Assembly (NCBI RefSeq): GCF_029958905.1
Contig: NZ_CP124614.1
Coordinates: 558,001 to 622,000, forward strand
Source: Vibrio sp. YMD68
Lineage (GTDB): Bacteria; Pseudomonadota; Gammaproteobacteria; Enterobacterales; Vibrionaceae
DNA: 64,000 nucleotides
Reading direction: 5' to 3'
The position numbers were made by a program, and so were the translations under genes. Shown one piece after another: positions 9,526-19,700 of the stretch. Numbering within the stretch: the stretch's first letter is position 1; every line of letters starts with the position of its first letter. The notes beneath the pieces are model-generated. The model saw only the letters and a program-made list of their open reading frames with translations, was not told the origin of the DNA and did no database searches.

Positions 9526-9557
9526 TGACGGCTTCTCTTGTGAAAGGGGAGCCGTCA
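9526..9557 (+). terminator. Probable terminator after traA
   Basis: TGACGGC (9526-9532) pairs with GCCGTCA (9551-9557). There is no clear T-run, so it may be a stabilising 3' hairpin; it lies between the pilin gene and the convergent toxin gene. Confidence 0.45.
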
Positions 9558-9559
9558 TC

Positions 9560-10066
9560 TCAGTCTATCGACAATGATTTTTCGATATCGCAGATCCTTG
9601 CCATGAGTACTAAAGGATCAAACGTCGATTCTTTGAAGCCAAATTTCTTGTAGAACGTTTGCGCACTACCATCAATAGCATGGACTAAGATTCCTGCTCC
9701 ACCGACAGCGTTCATTGCTTGTACTGAGCGAATGATACAATCTTTTAAAAGACCTGCCGCAATGCCTTGACCTTGATAGGCGTTATCTACTCCAAGCCTG
9801 GCTAGAATCACCATGGGAATGGGATCTGGACTATTTCTTCTTAATGAACTGAAAGCTTGCTCTCTGGAAACTGATCCCATGGCAATGGCATAGTACCCGA
9901 CCACTTGATGGGCGTCAGTGTCATTGACCACATACACCCTCGCGGTTCCCCGCTTTTGACTCTTTAACGCCTGTTTTCTTAACCAAGTATCGAGCTCTTC
10001 AATGCCACATTGAAAGGCATTAAGCTGGTGCTCATCAGTGAGGAGGGTTGGTGCACTTATTCCCAA
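9560..10066 (-). CDS. GNAT acetyltransferase toxin of a type II TA pair (TacT/AtaT-like), hotspot 2 cargo
   Basis: A 168-residue GNAT protein. Visible family features are the acetyl-CoA loop in YQGQGIAAGL (about residues 100-110) and a C-terminal FYKKFGF with the tyrosine expected in this family. TacT/AtaT toxins acetylate aminoacyl-tRNA and stop translation; that activity is family knowledge. It overlaps the upstream DUF1778 antitoxin gene by 10 bp. The pair occupies hotspot 2 (traA to dsbC), where SXT carries a different TA system (mosAT), so a plasmid-addiction-like role is likely. Confidence 0.85.
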   Translation of the reverse strand: MGISAPTLLTDEHQLNAFQCGIEELDTWLRKQALKSQKRGTARVYVVNDTDAHQVVGYYAIAMGSVSREQAFSSLRRNSPDPIPMVILARLGVDNAYQGQGIAAGLLKDCIIRSVQAMNAVGGAGILVHAIDGSAQTFYKKFGFKESTFDPLVLMARICDIEKSLSID

Positions 10067-10323
10067 GGCGCTTTCCTCTTAAACAGATCTTTCATACCTT
10101 CAAGAGTCTGTGGCTCTGCACGAAGTTCGTTATCAAACGCTTCAAAAGCCTTTGCTTCTAGAACAAAATCCCGCTGTTCTGCCAGTATACTATGCGCTTC
10201 ATTGAGCGCTGCTTGCTGAATGAACACGGTTCTATCAACTTTTTTTAAACTTGCTGCGGCATCGATGATGTCTCTTACCGATGGCAGTACTCGCATGTTG
10301 ATTGGGGCTGTCTTTGTAGCCAT
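10057..10323 (-). CDS. DUF1778 ribbon-helix-helix antitoxin
   Basis: An 88-residue protein starting MATKTAPINMRV at 10323. The longer frame upstream has no ribosome site and extends past the family's usual length of 85-100. The N-terminus reads as a ribbon-helix-helix DNA-binding domain (RVLPSVRDIIDAAASLKKVDRTVFI), and the C-terminal helix would wrap the GNAT toxin. It is transcribed first and overlaps the toxin start, the usual arrangement for autoregulated DUF1778-GNAT operons. Confidence 0.85.
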   Translation of the reverse strand: MATKTAPINMRVLPSVRDIIDAAASLKKVDRTVFIQQAALNEAHSILAEQRDFVLEAKAFEAFDNELRAEPQTLEGMKDLFKRKAPWE

Positions 10324-10659
10324 GACACCATCCTCTGTATATCTATTTAATACACAGTTTAAATGACTTTTCCGTGTAGTCAATGGATATACGAATTGTT
10401 GGGCATGAAACTTTGAGAGTAGGTCAGTTTGATTTCGAGGGGATGTCACTCTTTCTGGTTTAAAACATTGCAAAAATTAACACCTAAGGTATGAAAAAAA
10501 GGAATCAGCTAAACCAGATGACTTGAGGGGAAGTCTGTAAGGCTGGCAGAATGAAAGCTATACCCTTACAAATAGTGCGTAACAACAAGTGGCACCCTAG
10601 CAAGGCATCCAATTCTTCAATCTATCTAACCGAGTCCACATAGGACAACTGCATAGACT
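10324..10659. other. Intergenic region between the TA operon and dsbC
   Basis: About 340 bp without a supported gene. It must hold the divergent promoters of the antitoxin operon and of dsbC-traC. I see an inverted repeat TGTAAGG/CCTTACA (10536-10575 region) but no clear promoter hexamer pair. Confidence 0.4.
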
Positions 10660-10689
10660 GGAGCCTCGATTTACATTAACGAGGACTCC
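10660..10689 (+). promoter_or_regulatory. dsbC leader hairpin covering the Shine-Dalgarno
   Basis: GGAGCCTCG (10660-10668) pairs with CGAGGACTCC (10680-10689), nine pairs with one bulged A and an 11-base loop. The 3' arm carries the CGAGGA ribosome site of dsbC (ATG 10692). Confidence 0.6.
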
Positions 10690-10691
10690 TC

Positions 10692-11384
10692 ATGCGAAAA
10701 CTATCTCCAATTATTCTGGCGCTTGCGCTGTCTCCATTGGTTCAAGCTGAACCTGTGTCTGAAGTGTCGCCCGTTGGCAAAATTGACGGCATGGTTTCTT
10801 TACCTGTCACTGGTATGAAAGCGGTCGAAAGCAATGGCCGTATTGTTTTCATGTCAGACAGTGGCCGGTTCGTCATTGATGGCACGCTCTATGATGCCTG
10901 GTCGAAAAAGCCGCTTACTAGCCTCGAAGAAATTCGTGAAGCTGGTAACACGCTGGACTTAAGTCGTCTTGGCTTAAAAATGGATGATTTGAACCCACTG
11001 ACTTTAGGCGAAGGCAAAAAGAAAGTGGTGGTCTTTGTTGACCCCCGGTGCCCGCATTGCCATGAGCTTTTGAAACAAGCCCTACCGTTAACCAAAGAAT
11101 ACACCTTCCAAATTCTCCCTGTGCCAGTGCTCGGTCCTGATTCAGAACGTCAGGTTCGCCAGCTTGGCTGTGCGCGTGACAAGAAAGCGGCCACCGATGC
11201 ATTGCTCAATGGCCGGATTGGTAACCTAGAACAGGATGATGCCTGCAACTTAGAACCAATGCAGCGTACCTTGGTGACGGCTCAAATCCTGGGCATTCAA
11301 GGTGTGCCTTTCATCGTTGCCAATGATGGTCGCATCAGCCGAGGCCGTCCTTATGATCTTTCTGCTTGGTTGGAGGGGCGTTAA
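10692..11384 (+). CDS. dsbC: DsbC-like periplasmic disulfide isomerase
   Basis: A 230-residue exported thioredoxin-fold protein. Signal peptide at residues 1-19 (ends VQAEP); an N-terminal dimerisation-like region; catalytic CPHC at residues 120-123. It probably isomerises disulfides in the Cys-rich mating proteins TraN, TraU and TraH, whose genes are in the same region. It corresponds to s054, the right border of hotspot 2. Its stop overlaps the traC ATG by one base. Confidence 0.9.
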   Translation: MRKLSPIILALALSPLVQAEPVSEVSPVGKIDGMVSLPVTGMKAVESNGRIVFMSDSGRFVIDGTLYDAWSKKPLTSLEEIREAGNTLDLSRLGLKMDDLNPLTLGEGKKKVVVFVDPRCPHCHELLKQALPLTKEYTFQILPVPVLGPDSERQVRQLGCARDKKAATDALLNGRIGNLEQDDACNLEPMQRTLVTAQILGIQGVPFIVANDGRISRGRPYDLSAWLEGR

Positions 11385-13783
11385 TGAAAGCCTCTCTGTA
11401 TTCAGGGCAACGCGCTTCAGAGCTCTTGCCAGTATTGGCCTATTCCGACGATGAGCAACTGTTTTTCATGGAAGACCAGAGTGTTGGCTTTGGTTTTCTA
11501 TGTGACCCATTGCCGGGTGGTGATGAGTCTGTTGCAGACAGGGTTAACGTTCTACTCAACAACGACTGGCCAAAAGACACTTTGCTGCAATTTGGCCTGT
11601 ACGCATCCCCTGATATTCAAACCGACCTTCAGCGCATGATGGGCTTGCGGCATCGTCAATCCGATCCATTGCTTAGGGCGTCGATACGCAAACGTGCGGA
11701 TTTCCTCGATGGGGGCACGGTTCAACCGATAGAAGAATCGACCCAAACTCAGGTGCGCAACTTTCAACTGATCGTCACCTGCAAATTGCCTTTGGAAAGT
11801 CCTATTCCGACGGAGCGTGAGTTGAGTCGAGCATCCGCGCTTCGGGCTTCTTTCTCGCAAGCGCTGGCAACGGTTGGTTTTCGCGTCACTGAGATGACTG
11901 ACCGAAATTGGCTCGCGGCATTAAGTGCGCAGCTTAACTGGGGAAAAGATGCTTCCTGGCGCAATCCATCACCAATCCGCAGTGAGGCAGATAAACCACT
12001 TCGAGAGCAAGTGTTGGATTATGACCGAGCTATCAAGGTGGATAGCCAAGGTCTGATGTTGGGTGATTACCGAGTTAAAACCTTATCGTTTAAGCGCTTG
12101 CCTGAGCGGATCTGGTTTGGTCATGCCGCAAGTTTTGCGGGCGATATGATGACGGGTAGTCGCGGTTTACGCGGCAGCTTTTTGCTGAATGTCACCATTC
12201 ACTTTCCTTCAGCCGAGGCCATGCGATCTCGTTTAGAGACGAAGCGTCAATGGGCGGTCAATCAGGCCTATGGCCCAATGCTCAAGTTTGTGCCGGTGCT
12301 TGCAGCCAAGAAAAAGGGATTTGATGTTCTTTTTGAAGCCTTGCAAGAAGGTGATCGTCCTATTCGGGCAAATATGACCCTAACGCTGTTTTCCCCAACG
12401 GAAGAGGCGTCCATCAGCTCTGTTTCAAATGCTCGAACCTATTTCAAAGAACTTGGATTTGAGCTGATGGAAGACAAGTACTTCTGTTTGCCCATTTTCC
12501 TGAATGCTTTGCCATTTGGTGCTGATCGCCAGGCGATGAACGACTTGTTTCGATTCAAGACCATGGCGACACGACATGTGATCCCTCTGTTGCCTTTGTT
12601 TGCGGATTGGAAAGGTACAGGCACGCCAGTGATTAACTTTGTTTCCCGTAATGGCCAGATCATGAGTGTGTCCCTTTATGACTCGGGCAGTAATTACAAC
12701 TGTTGCATCGCGGCGCAATCGGGGTCGGGCAAGTCATTCCTGGTGAACGAAATCATCTCCTCCTACTTATCAGAAGGCGGCCAATGCTGGGTGATTGATG
12801 TTGGCCGCTCTTATGAAAAGCTGTGTGAAGTCTATGACGGTGAGTTCTTACAGTTCGGGCGGGACAGTGGCATTTGCTTAAATCCGTTTGAAATCGTTGA
12901 GGACTATGACGAAGAAGCGGATGTGTTGGTTGGGTTATTGGCCGCAATGGCCGCACCCACGCAGTCATTAACCGATTTTCAGATGGCCAACCTAAAGCGT
13001 CAGACCCGTGAACTGTGGGAGAAAAAAGGTCGTGCCATGTTAGTTGATGATGTGGCAGAGGCCTTGAAAAATCACGAAGACCGACGTGTGCAAGACGTGG
13101 GTGAGCAGCTCTATCCGTTTACGACACAGGGCGAATATGGCCGCTTCTTTAATGGCCACAACAATATTCGCTTCAAAAACCGTTTCACTGTTTTGGAGTT
13201 AGAAGAGCTCAAGGGGCGCAAGCACCTACAACAAGTGGTGTTGCTTCAGCTTATCTACCAAATCCAACAAGAGATGTACTTAGGTGAGCGGGATCGTCGC
13301 AAGATTGTGTTCATTGACGAAGCTTGGGATCTGCTGACTCAAGGTGATGTCGGTAAGTTCATCGAGACGGGTTACCGTCGATTTCGAAAATATGGAGGCA
13401 GTGCTGTAACGGTAACGCAGTCGGTCAACGATTTATACGACAGCCCTACAGGTAAAGCCATCGCTGAAAACTCGGCCAATATGTACCTGCTTGGCCAAAA
13501 AGCTGAAACCATCAACGCGCTCAAAAAAGAAGGTCGCTTGCCACTAGGTGAAGGCGGTTATGAGTACTTGAAAACGGTTCATACCGTCACGGGTGTCTAT
13601 TCCGAAATTTTCTTTATTACCGAAATGGGCACCGGGATTGGCCGCCTCATCGTCGATCCGTTTCACAAGCTGTTGTACTCGTCCCGTGCAGAAGATGTAA
13701 ACGCGATTAAGCAGTTAACGCGCAAAGGCCTTTCTGTTGCTGATGCCATCTCCCAGTTGTTAAAGGAGCGAGGCTATGAATAA
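11384..13783 (+). CDS. traC: TraC, T4SS ATPase (VirB4-like)
   Basis: A 799-residue cytoplasmic ATPase powering pilus assembly. Walker A QSGSGKS lies at about residues 445-451 and Walker B VFIDEAWDLL near residue 643-652. The ATG at 11384, within TTAATGAAAG, follows GGAGGGGCG; an in-frame upstream ATG at 11366 lies in dsbC and is unlikely. The next gene starts 8 bp before the traC stop. Confidence 0.93.
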   Translation: MKASLYSGQRASELLPVLAYSDDEQLFFMEDQSVGFGFLCDPLPGGDESVADRVNVLLNNDWPKDTLLQFGLYASPDIQTDLQRMMGLRHRQSDPLLRASIRKRADFLDGGTVQPIEESTQTQVRNFQLIVTCKLPLESPIPTERELSRASALRASFSQALATVGFRVTEMTDRNWLAALSAQLNWGKDASWRNPSPIRSEADKPLREQVLDYDRAIKVDSQGLMLGDYRVKTLSFKRLPERIWFGHAASFAGDMMTGSRGLRGSFLLNVTIHFPSAEAMRSRLETKRQWAVNQAYGPMLKFVPVLAAKKKGFDVLFEALQEGDRPIRANMTLTLFSPTEEASISSVSNARTYFKELGFELMEDKYFCLPIFLNALPFGADRQAMNDLFRFKTMATRHVIPLLPLFADWKGTGTPVINFVSRNGQIMSVSLYDSGSNYNCCIAAQSGSGKSFLVNEIISSYLSEGGQCWVIDVGRSYEKLCEVYDGEFLQFGRDSGICLNPFEIVEDYDEEADVLVGLLAAMAAPTQSLTDFQMANLKRQTRELWEKKGRAMLVDDVAEALKNHEDRRVQDVGEQLYPFTTQGEYGRFFNGHNNIRFKNRFTVLELEELKGRKHLQQVVLLQLIYQIQQEMYLGERDRRKIVFIDEAWDLLTQGDVGKFIETGYRRFRKYGGSAVTVTQSVNDLYDSPTGKAIAENSANMYLLGQKAETINALKKEGRLPLGEGGYEYLKTVHTVTGVYSEIFFITEMGTGIGRLIVDPFHKLLYSSRAEDVNAIKQLTRKGLSVADAISQLLKERGYE

Positions 13784-14123
13784 GTCCACGCTTTGGCCAT
13801 TTATGGCCTCTATTACTTTGTCTATTGCTGGTAGCGGTTTAATGACCAGTTGGCTCTTAATGAAAACACTCGAACCCATCCACAGCCAGTTGGCGTTAAG
13901 TACGCCCATTGCAGTCGTGGATTTTGGGGAGGCGGTGTTGTCACTGGGCCCCAATGCCAGCGAACAAGACATCGAATCCAGGTTGCTTCAGACCAATCAG
14001 CAAATTGAAAAGTTAAAAGCAGCCGGTTTTATCGTGCTGGATGCCCAAGCGGTGGTGGGTGCAGATGATTCTGTATTCGTGCCAGTAGGCTCAAAGGAGG
14101 TGTCTCATGCAGATACTCCGTAA
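13776..14123 (+). CDS. TrbI-like F-type T4SS inner-membrane protein
   Basis: A 115-residue protein with one N-terminal membrane segment (about 9-30) and a periplasmic part containing VVDFGEAVLSL and a C-terminal GFIVLDAQAVVGAD. That end resembles F-plasmid TrbI, which affects pilus retraction. The start at 13776 follows AAAGGAGCG inside traC. Assignment is by motif memory and location between traC and trhF. Confidence 0.65.
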   Translation: MNKSTLWPFMASITLSIAGSGLMTSWLLMKTLEPIHSQLALSTPIAVVDFGEAVLSLGPNASEQDIESRLLQTNQQIEKLKAAGFIVLDAQAVVGADDSVFVPVGSKEVSHADTP

Positions 14124-14619
14124 AAGAATGCCTTGGCGGCCATATCTCATCCGGTTGACTGTTCTTGCGTTAATCATGGCCTTGGTAGGCACCTACGCCA
14201 TGATGCGCTACCGAATAGGTATTGATACCCAGCAAGAGCGCTGCCTGCCTGATACCACGATATATCTGATTGACCTATGGAATAAAGAGCCCGTTAAGGA
14301 TGGTCTGTATGCCTTCCACTCAAAAGGACTCTCTCCGTTATATAACGACGGTACTCGGATGCTGAAACGCCTAACAGGGATGCCAGGGGATGAAGTCAAG
14401 GTGACGCCTGAGCATGTGCTGGTGAACGGTGCTGAAGTCTCTACCGGCATGGCATTAGCCCAGCGTCTTGGTGTGGCTGAAATAGAATTTAGCCGCTCAT
14501 TGACGCTGCAAGAAAACGAATATTGGTTTTCCGGTGAGGCTGCAACGAGTTTTGACTCCCGCTATTGGAATGCCGTTAAGCGCGAGCAGATTGTTGGTCG
14601 CGCTTGGCCGCTTTGGTAG
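14107..14619 (+). CDS. trhF: TrhF/TraF-type conjugative signal peptidase (S26 family)
   Basis: A 170-residue inner-membrane protease. N-terminal membrane segment at about 14-33. The S26 blocks are recognisable: RCLPDTTIYLID (about 45-56) at the nucleophile position, MLKRLTGMPGD with the general-base Lys at 87, and GEAATSFDSRYW near the C-terminus. The position of the usual catalytic Ser is Cys46 here. These enzymes process pilin or other exported mating proteins. A GGAGG site precedes the ATG at 14107, within the end of the TrbI-like gene. Confidence 0.8.
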   Translation: MQILRKRMPWRPYLIRLTVLALIMALVGTYAMMRYRIGIDTQQERCLPDTTIYLIDLWNKEPVKDGLYAFHSKGLSPLYNDGTRMLKRLTGMPGDEVKVTPEHVLVNGAEVSTGMALAQRLGVAEIEFSRSLTLQENEYWFSGEAATSFDSRYWNAVKREQIVGRAWPLW

Positions 14620-14626
14620 GAGGTGG

Positions 14627-15754
14627 ATGATGAGAAAACTATGCCTCTTATTTTTGTTGGTTGCTCCATTGGCTTGGGTTCAAGTGTCCTGGGCACAAGA
14701 GCCTTATCCGTTGTCTGCCGAGGACAAAAAGATCGTTGAAATGAGCCGCAGCATTTTACACAGTGCTGTGGATGGTTCATCTGAATTTATCGAGCCTTTT
14801 TCACCGATTGAACAACCTGCGTCGCTCAAACACAACGATGAATGGTTGATATTTGCGTCGTCTTCACTGGGGGATTCCTCACTGAAGCAGCTATTTAAAG
14901 AGGCCAGTGCTACCGGCGCTATTGTGTTGTTTCGGGGAATTCCTGAAGGAAAGACCTTGGGGGCGGCTATCCGTGATTGGCATACGCTGATGACGGGGCT
15001 TGATCCTGTTCCTCAGGTTCGAATCGATCCGAAAGCCTTTGTGCACTGGCGGGTGACTAGCGTGCCTGCCATTTTCCGCATAGAAGATGACAAGGTGACT
15101 GCAAGTGCACTAGGGGTTTACAGCAAGGACTGGTTGCAGCGTCAAATTGAAACAGGCAATACCGGTTCATTGGGTCAACGCGGTCCTATTCATTCGATTT
15201 TAGAACCGGATTTGATGCAAGTGGCGATGCAGCGTTTACAGTCGATTGACCTGGGCGCATTAAAGAAAAAAGCCATTGAGCGTTTCTGGTCTCGCCAAAC
15301 ATTTACTGAGTTACCCAAAGCCACGCAGTATCGGATAAGAATGGTTGATCCAACCATCGTCATGCAGCGGCCACTATTGGATGCCAATGGCCGAACATTG
15401 ATCCCAGCAGGAACGCGTATTAACCCGCTCAAAGCCTTGCCGTTTACTCAGCAGCTTGTGGTGTTTAATGCGTCGAACGCTGAAGAAGTGGACGCAGTTG
15501 CGCATTGGCTTGAGGGCCAAGATAGGACACTGCGCCGCATTACGCTTATCACCACGCAGCTCGACCGTACTCAAGGTTGGAATAGCCTCAATGCGCTCGA
15601 AAAGACATTGGATAGTCCGGTTTACCTTCTCAATGCCTCTCTAAAGCAGCGCTTTGATTTGCAAGTCACCCCATCGTTTGTTCAAGCAAAGGGGCTCGCG
15701 TTTGAAATAGAAGAAATTCCAGCAAAGGAGCTTGTTAATGAAAAAGCTCAATAA
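14627..15754 (+). CDS. traW: TraW, T4SS pilus assembly protein (with TrbC-like C-terminal half)
   Basis: A 375-residue exported protein. The signal peptide (about 1-23, ending QVSWAQ) fixes the start at the ATG pair 14627/14630 after TAGGAGGTGG; the frame upstream of this is out of keeping with a signal peptide. The N-terminal half (DEWLIFASSSLGDSSLKQLF) looks like TrbC, a thioredoxin-like fold, and the C-terminal half (YRIRMVDPTIVM through AGTRINPL) like TraW, so the two F-plasmid proteins appear fused. traU begins inside its last codons. Confidence 0.8.
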   Translation: MMRKLCLLFLLVAPLAWVQVSWAQEPYPLSAEDKKIVEMSRSILHSAVDGSSEFIEPFSPIEQPASLKHNDEWLIFASSSLGDSSLKQLFKEASATGAIVLFRGIPEGKTLGAAIRDWHTLMTGLDPVPQVRIDPKAFVHWRVTSVPAIFRIEDDKVTASALGVYSKDWLQRQIETGNTGSLGQRGPIHSILEPDLMQVAMQRLQSIDLGALKKKAIERFWSRQTFTELPKATQYRIRMVDPTIVMQRPLLDANGRTLIPAGTRINPLKALPFTQQLVVFNASNAEEVDAVAHWLEGQDRTLRRITLITTQLDRTQGWNSLNALEKTLDSPVYLLNASLKQRFDLQVTPSFVQAKGLAFEIEEIPAKELVNEKAQ

Positions 15755-16766
15755 TACGTATCGTCTGTTGCGGACTCTCGTTGTCATGTTTGTCCTGGGC
15801 GCATCTATTCCTGCAAAAGCCGAATTGACCTGCCCAGACGCGGGGTTATTGTCCGGCAAGTTGCTGACGGATGTTTGCTGGTCATGCATTTTTCCTATCA
15901 GGGTTGCCGGTCTTCCTCTTGGCTCTGGCAATGTCCCAAGCGGCGCATCAAACAAGTCATTTTGCTTATGTGAAGACAACTTAGGCGTGCCAAGGCCAGG
16001 TATTGTTACCAGCATGTGGGAGCCAGCGCGTCTGATTGAACTGGTCAGAACGCCGGGTTGCTCGCCTTCCCTGGGAGGGATTCGTTTACCGTTAGGTGAT
16101 AGGCGATTGCAAGGTGGTCATGGCGAGGGTGAATACGATACCGGTGATCTCGCTTTCTACCATTACCATTATTATGCCTTTCCGCTTTTGGTCATGCTCG
16201 ATTTGTTCATGGATGGCAATTGCAATGCCGATGGTTACATGGACTTTGACTTGATGTATTTGTCGGAATTGGACCCAACATGGCTGAACGATGAACTGGC
16301 CTTTTTTACTCAGCCTGAAGCTGCTGCCGTTGCCAATCCATTGGCTATTTCGGCTTGTACCGCTGACGCTGCTTCATCAACGCTTGGTAAACCCATCGAC
16401 CAGTTGTTTTGGTGTGCTGGCAGTTGGGGCCATCTCTACCCGTTATCTGGCCACACCTTAGCCTTTGGCTCATTAGCAGAAAACACCAGCCATTTAGCAG
16501 CGCGTGCAATCGCGGCTCAACACAGGCGTGGTCTTGCTAGGCGAACAATGGGGAACAGTGCGCTATGCCGACCTGTTATCGACCCCATGCTGCCGAAATC
16601 CCAATACAAGATGAGTATGTTCTTCCCTGTACCAGAAACTGAAAATGCGCATGTCATCGGTGAAAGCACAATGAAATGGGGAGAGTGGCGAACAATCCCA
16701 GGTGCCGGTGAAGATGCGCTCTATATTTTGTGGCGCTGGCAAGACTGCTGTAACTCGGGAGGTTAA
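15738..16766 (+). CDS. traU: TraU, mating-pair formation protein
   Basis: A 342-residue exported, Cys-rich periplasmic protein required for DNA transfer in F-type systems. Signal peptide about 1-28 (ends SIPAKAEL). Many cysteines (for example CWSCIF and the C-terminal WRWQDCC) suit the upstream DsbC. The ATG at 15738 follows AGCAAAGGAGC; the two upstream codons of the longer frame are spurious. traN starts 3 bp after its stop. Confidence 0.9.
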   Translation: MKKLNNTYRLLRTLVVMFVLGASIPAKAELTCPDAGLLSGKLLTDVCWSCIFPIRVAGLPLGSGNVPSGASNKSFCLCEDNLGVPRPGIVTSMWEPARLIELVRTPGCSPSLGGIRLPLGDRRLQGGHGEGEYDTGDLAFYHYHYYAFPLLVMLDLFMDGNCNADGYMDFDLMYLSELDPTWLNDELAFFTQPEAAAVANPLAISACTADAASSTLGKPIDQLFWCAGSWGHLYPLSGHTLAFGSLAENTSHLAARAIAAQHRRGLARRTMGNSALCRPVIDPMLPKSQYKMSMFFPVPETENAHVIGESTMKWGEWRTIPGAGEDALYILWRWQDCCNSGG

Positions 16767-16768
16767 CT

Positions 16769-19700
16769 ATGAAACCAACACTTTTTACCCGAGTTTTAGC
16801 GGGTATTTTATCTATCACTATGGCGTGCTTGCCCCTACATGGTGTCGCCGCTGATGTGCAGCGCCAATCCGGCTTAAGCGGACAACAAGAAGGTAAGCAA
16901 TTGCTGCAAAACTGGACGATGCCCGCACTCAATGGCAATACATTGTCGGTGCCGACTGGCAGTGGTAATGAGACGATTAACTTGCAAGAGCTTTTCCCTG
17001 GTATGGATCAGGGCTCATTGGATGTCTTAACGGGCGTTTATGGCTCTGATGCCAGCATGAATCAATTGGGGACACAGCGCCAAGACAGCATGGCATCCGA
17101 AAGTGGCGCTTCGGGTGAGGCGTTTCGCTCGCTCCAGCAAATCAAAGACAGGTCTCGGCCAGATATGGTCAATGATCCGCTTTGGACATTAACTGATGCG
17201 GTTCAAACTGACCCCAATCTATTAACCCAAAGCTTCCCCGGCTGTGAGTCTCAAGGTGAAGGAAGCCCAAATAACCAGCAATGTGACAGGCTCAATACAG
17301 CGGTGAACAGCTGCACTATTACTCACGATTACACGGCAGGCATCATTGAGCATGTTTCAGGGCCGATGAACCTTCGCTCTTGTGGTGAGGGGTGTCTTGA
17401 AGTTTGGATAGGACGAATTGGCGACAACTACTGGAGTGGCCGTTGTAAGGTGTTTGAACAGGCCATCACACTCAAAGTCGTGAATCCCGATGCGATTACC
17501 TCAGCCGTTCTTGAGTACGCCAAATGGGATGACTACATGCAAGTGTGGCTTGGCGATCAGAAAGTCTGGTCTGGGCCGAACAATAACTTTCCACCAGAAA
17601 CGGCAGGTCGCTGCGAGCTTAGTACCAGTTGGGAACGCAATCCTAATACTGACCTCACCGCCAAGCTAAAAGCGGTAGAGCCCGGTTTAGAAGTGCCAGT
17701 AAAAATTCGCGTATCGGTAACGGGTAGTGGTGAGGGTTATGCACGCATCAAGGTGCGCTTTGATCCAACCAAGGTGGTGATGAATGATAGTTGGTCGCCA
17801 CAATCCTGTATCGAACAAGCAGCGGATATCCCGGCGAAGTTTTCAGACTACAGTATTCAATGCACGGATCAGCCGTCTTCAACCAACGGATGTACGGTGG
17901 TCAATGGTGTTTCAGTTTGTGAATCCTACTTTGCCCCAAGCCCAGTGGCTGGCATATCGCCTTTGTGTCGGCGTGTTCAAGTGAGTGTGGATGATGAAAG
18001 CTATAAGGGGATTGAAAATCAGGCCTGCCAAGTGCTTGAAGCGAATCCTTCCTGTGGATTCATGTCGTCAGAATGTGCCGAGACCAATGATAAAGGTGAA
18101 TGCATTCGTTTTACCGATACCTATGACTGTGGATTGCAAACCAGCGATCCAAAGTGTGTGGTATCCAACCTTATGCCAAGTAGTTTTGAAGCTTGTGAGC
18201 CTACTCAGACGATTACGCCATTTACTGAAACCAAGCATGTACCGGACTACCAGGTGTGCGAGAAGATCAGCACACTTACTCAGTGTCAGTTAGAGCGACG
18301 TGTATCTGCTGAAACCCATCAACAAAACTGGTCCATTGAGCGTGGTTGCTTCAGCTCTGAAACGCTCAGCTTTGTTCCACAGCACAGCAGTACAATGCAA
18401 ACTGGAAACGCGACGCTGAGAGTTTTTGATAATCAAAATACTGAGATAAAAATCACCGAGTCGCCATCTAAGGCAAATGGTTGGAAAACGACACTCTCAC
18501 TGACGGGCAATAAGGAGACGGTGACTGAGACGAAGTCATCCATTAAATACCCTGAAATGACCTGTCCAAAAGGAACCTTGGTTGGTTCATTGTGTAAAGT
18601 CGTCAATGGGTCGATTATTTCGTGGCATGAACCTCAGGAAGTCACTCGTTCCAAATGTGAGTCCGGCTGGAACAAAGTCGATTTCGATACTTGCAGCCGA
18701 GAAGTTCAGAAGTGCTTGGCTCCTGCGAAACTAAGTGCTTCCTTGACCTTCTCCGGCAAGTACTTAGAGCAGGACGTTGTTCATCAATCAAGTGATCCGG
18801 GCATAGACCAATGCTTGATGCAAACGGATCAGTTCACTGCGGTGCAGTGGCAGTGTTTGGATACGGGCACAAAACGAATCGACGGGTTAACGGTTGGTAG
18901 TGGCGAGTTGACCAATCTTGGAAGCCTTTATCCGGCGGTTGTTTCGTCTCCTGCTCATTTAACCAGTCGCGGCAGTTCTGATGGACTGGGGCTCTCATGT
19001 TGGAGGGCAAGAGCGACCTACAATGCTTCTACTGCTCATCCAGAGTTCAACATGGGCAGCTCAGATAGCTGGGTAGATGCCAATGGTAATACACAAACCA
19101 TCGTCAATAACGGACAAAACACGACCACCAATACGTGTGCCGCGCTAGAGAAAAACCCGGCCTGCCAGTATGTCAGAACCGAATGCACTGAAGGCGGGGC
19201 TGGTCATGAAGGCTTCTGTTATATCCAAAGTTTGGTGTATGACTGCGGACAAAGCGTTGAAGTGCAAAACGCTCGAATGGAAGCTCAATACAACTGTGAG
19301 GGGCCAGTTCGCTGTATGGGCACAGATTGTTTGGAGCCAGAGTCAATCAAGCAGGCTAACTTTGCAGAAGCCGCTGCGATGCTTAATGCGGCTCAGTTTA
19401 TGACCAATGATATGTCATGCACGGGCGCTGATGGCCAAGATAACGTCGAGTGTACGGTCTTTAAAGGTAATGCTGGCCAGTGCAAAAAAGCCGTTGGCGG
19501 CATAGTGGATTGCTGTGAAAAGCCAAGTGGCGTGTCGTTATCGGATTACATCACGATGATAGTGGCGGTCAACAAGCTTGATACGGCAGTCATGGCCATG
19601 AATCCGTCTTCGGCAATCTATGGTTCCTGGAATACGCTCAGGGAGCCAATAACGAGCACTTGGAGTGCGGTTAAAGAGCCTTTTGTGTCTGCATGGGACT

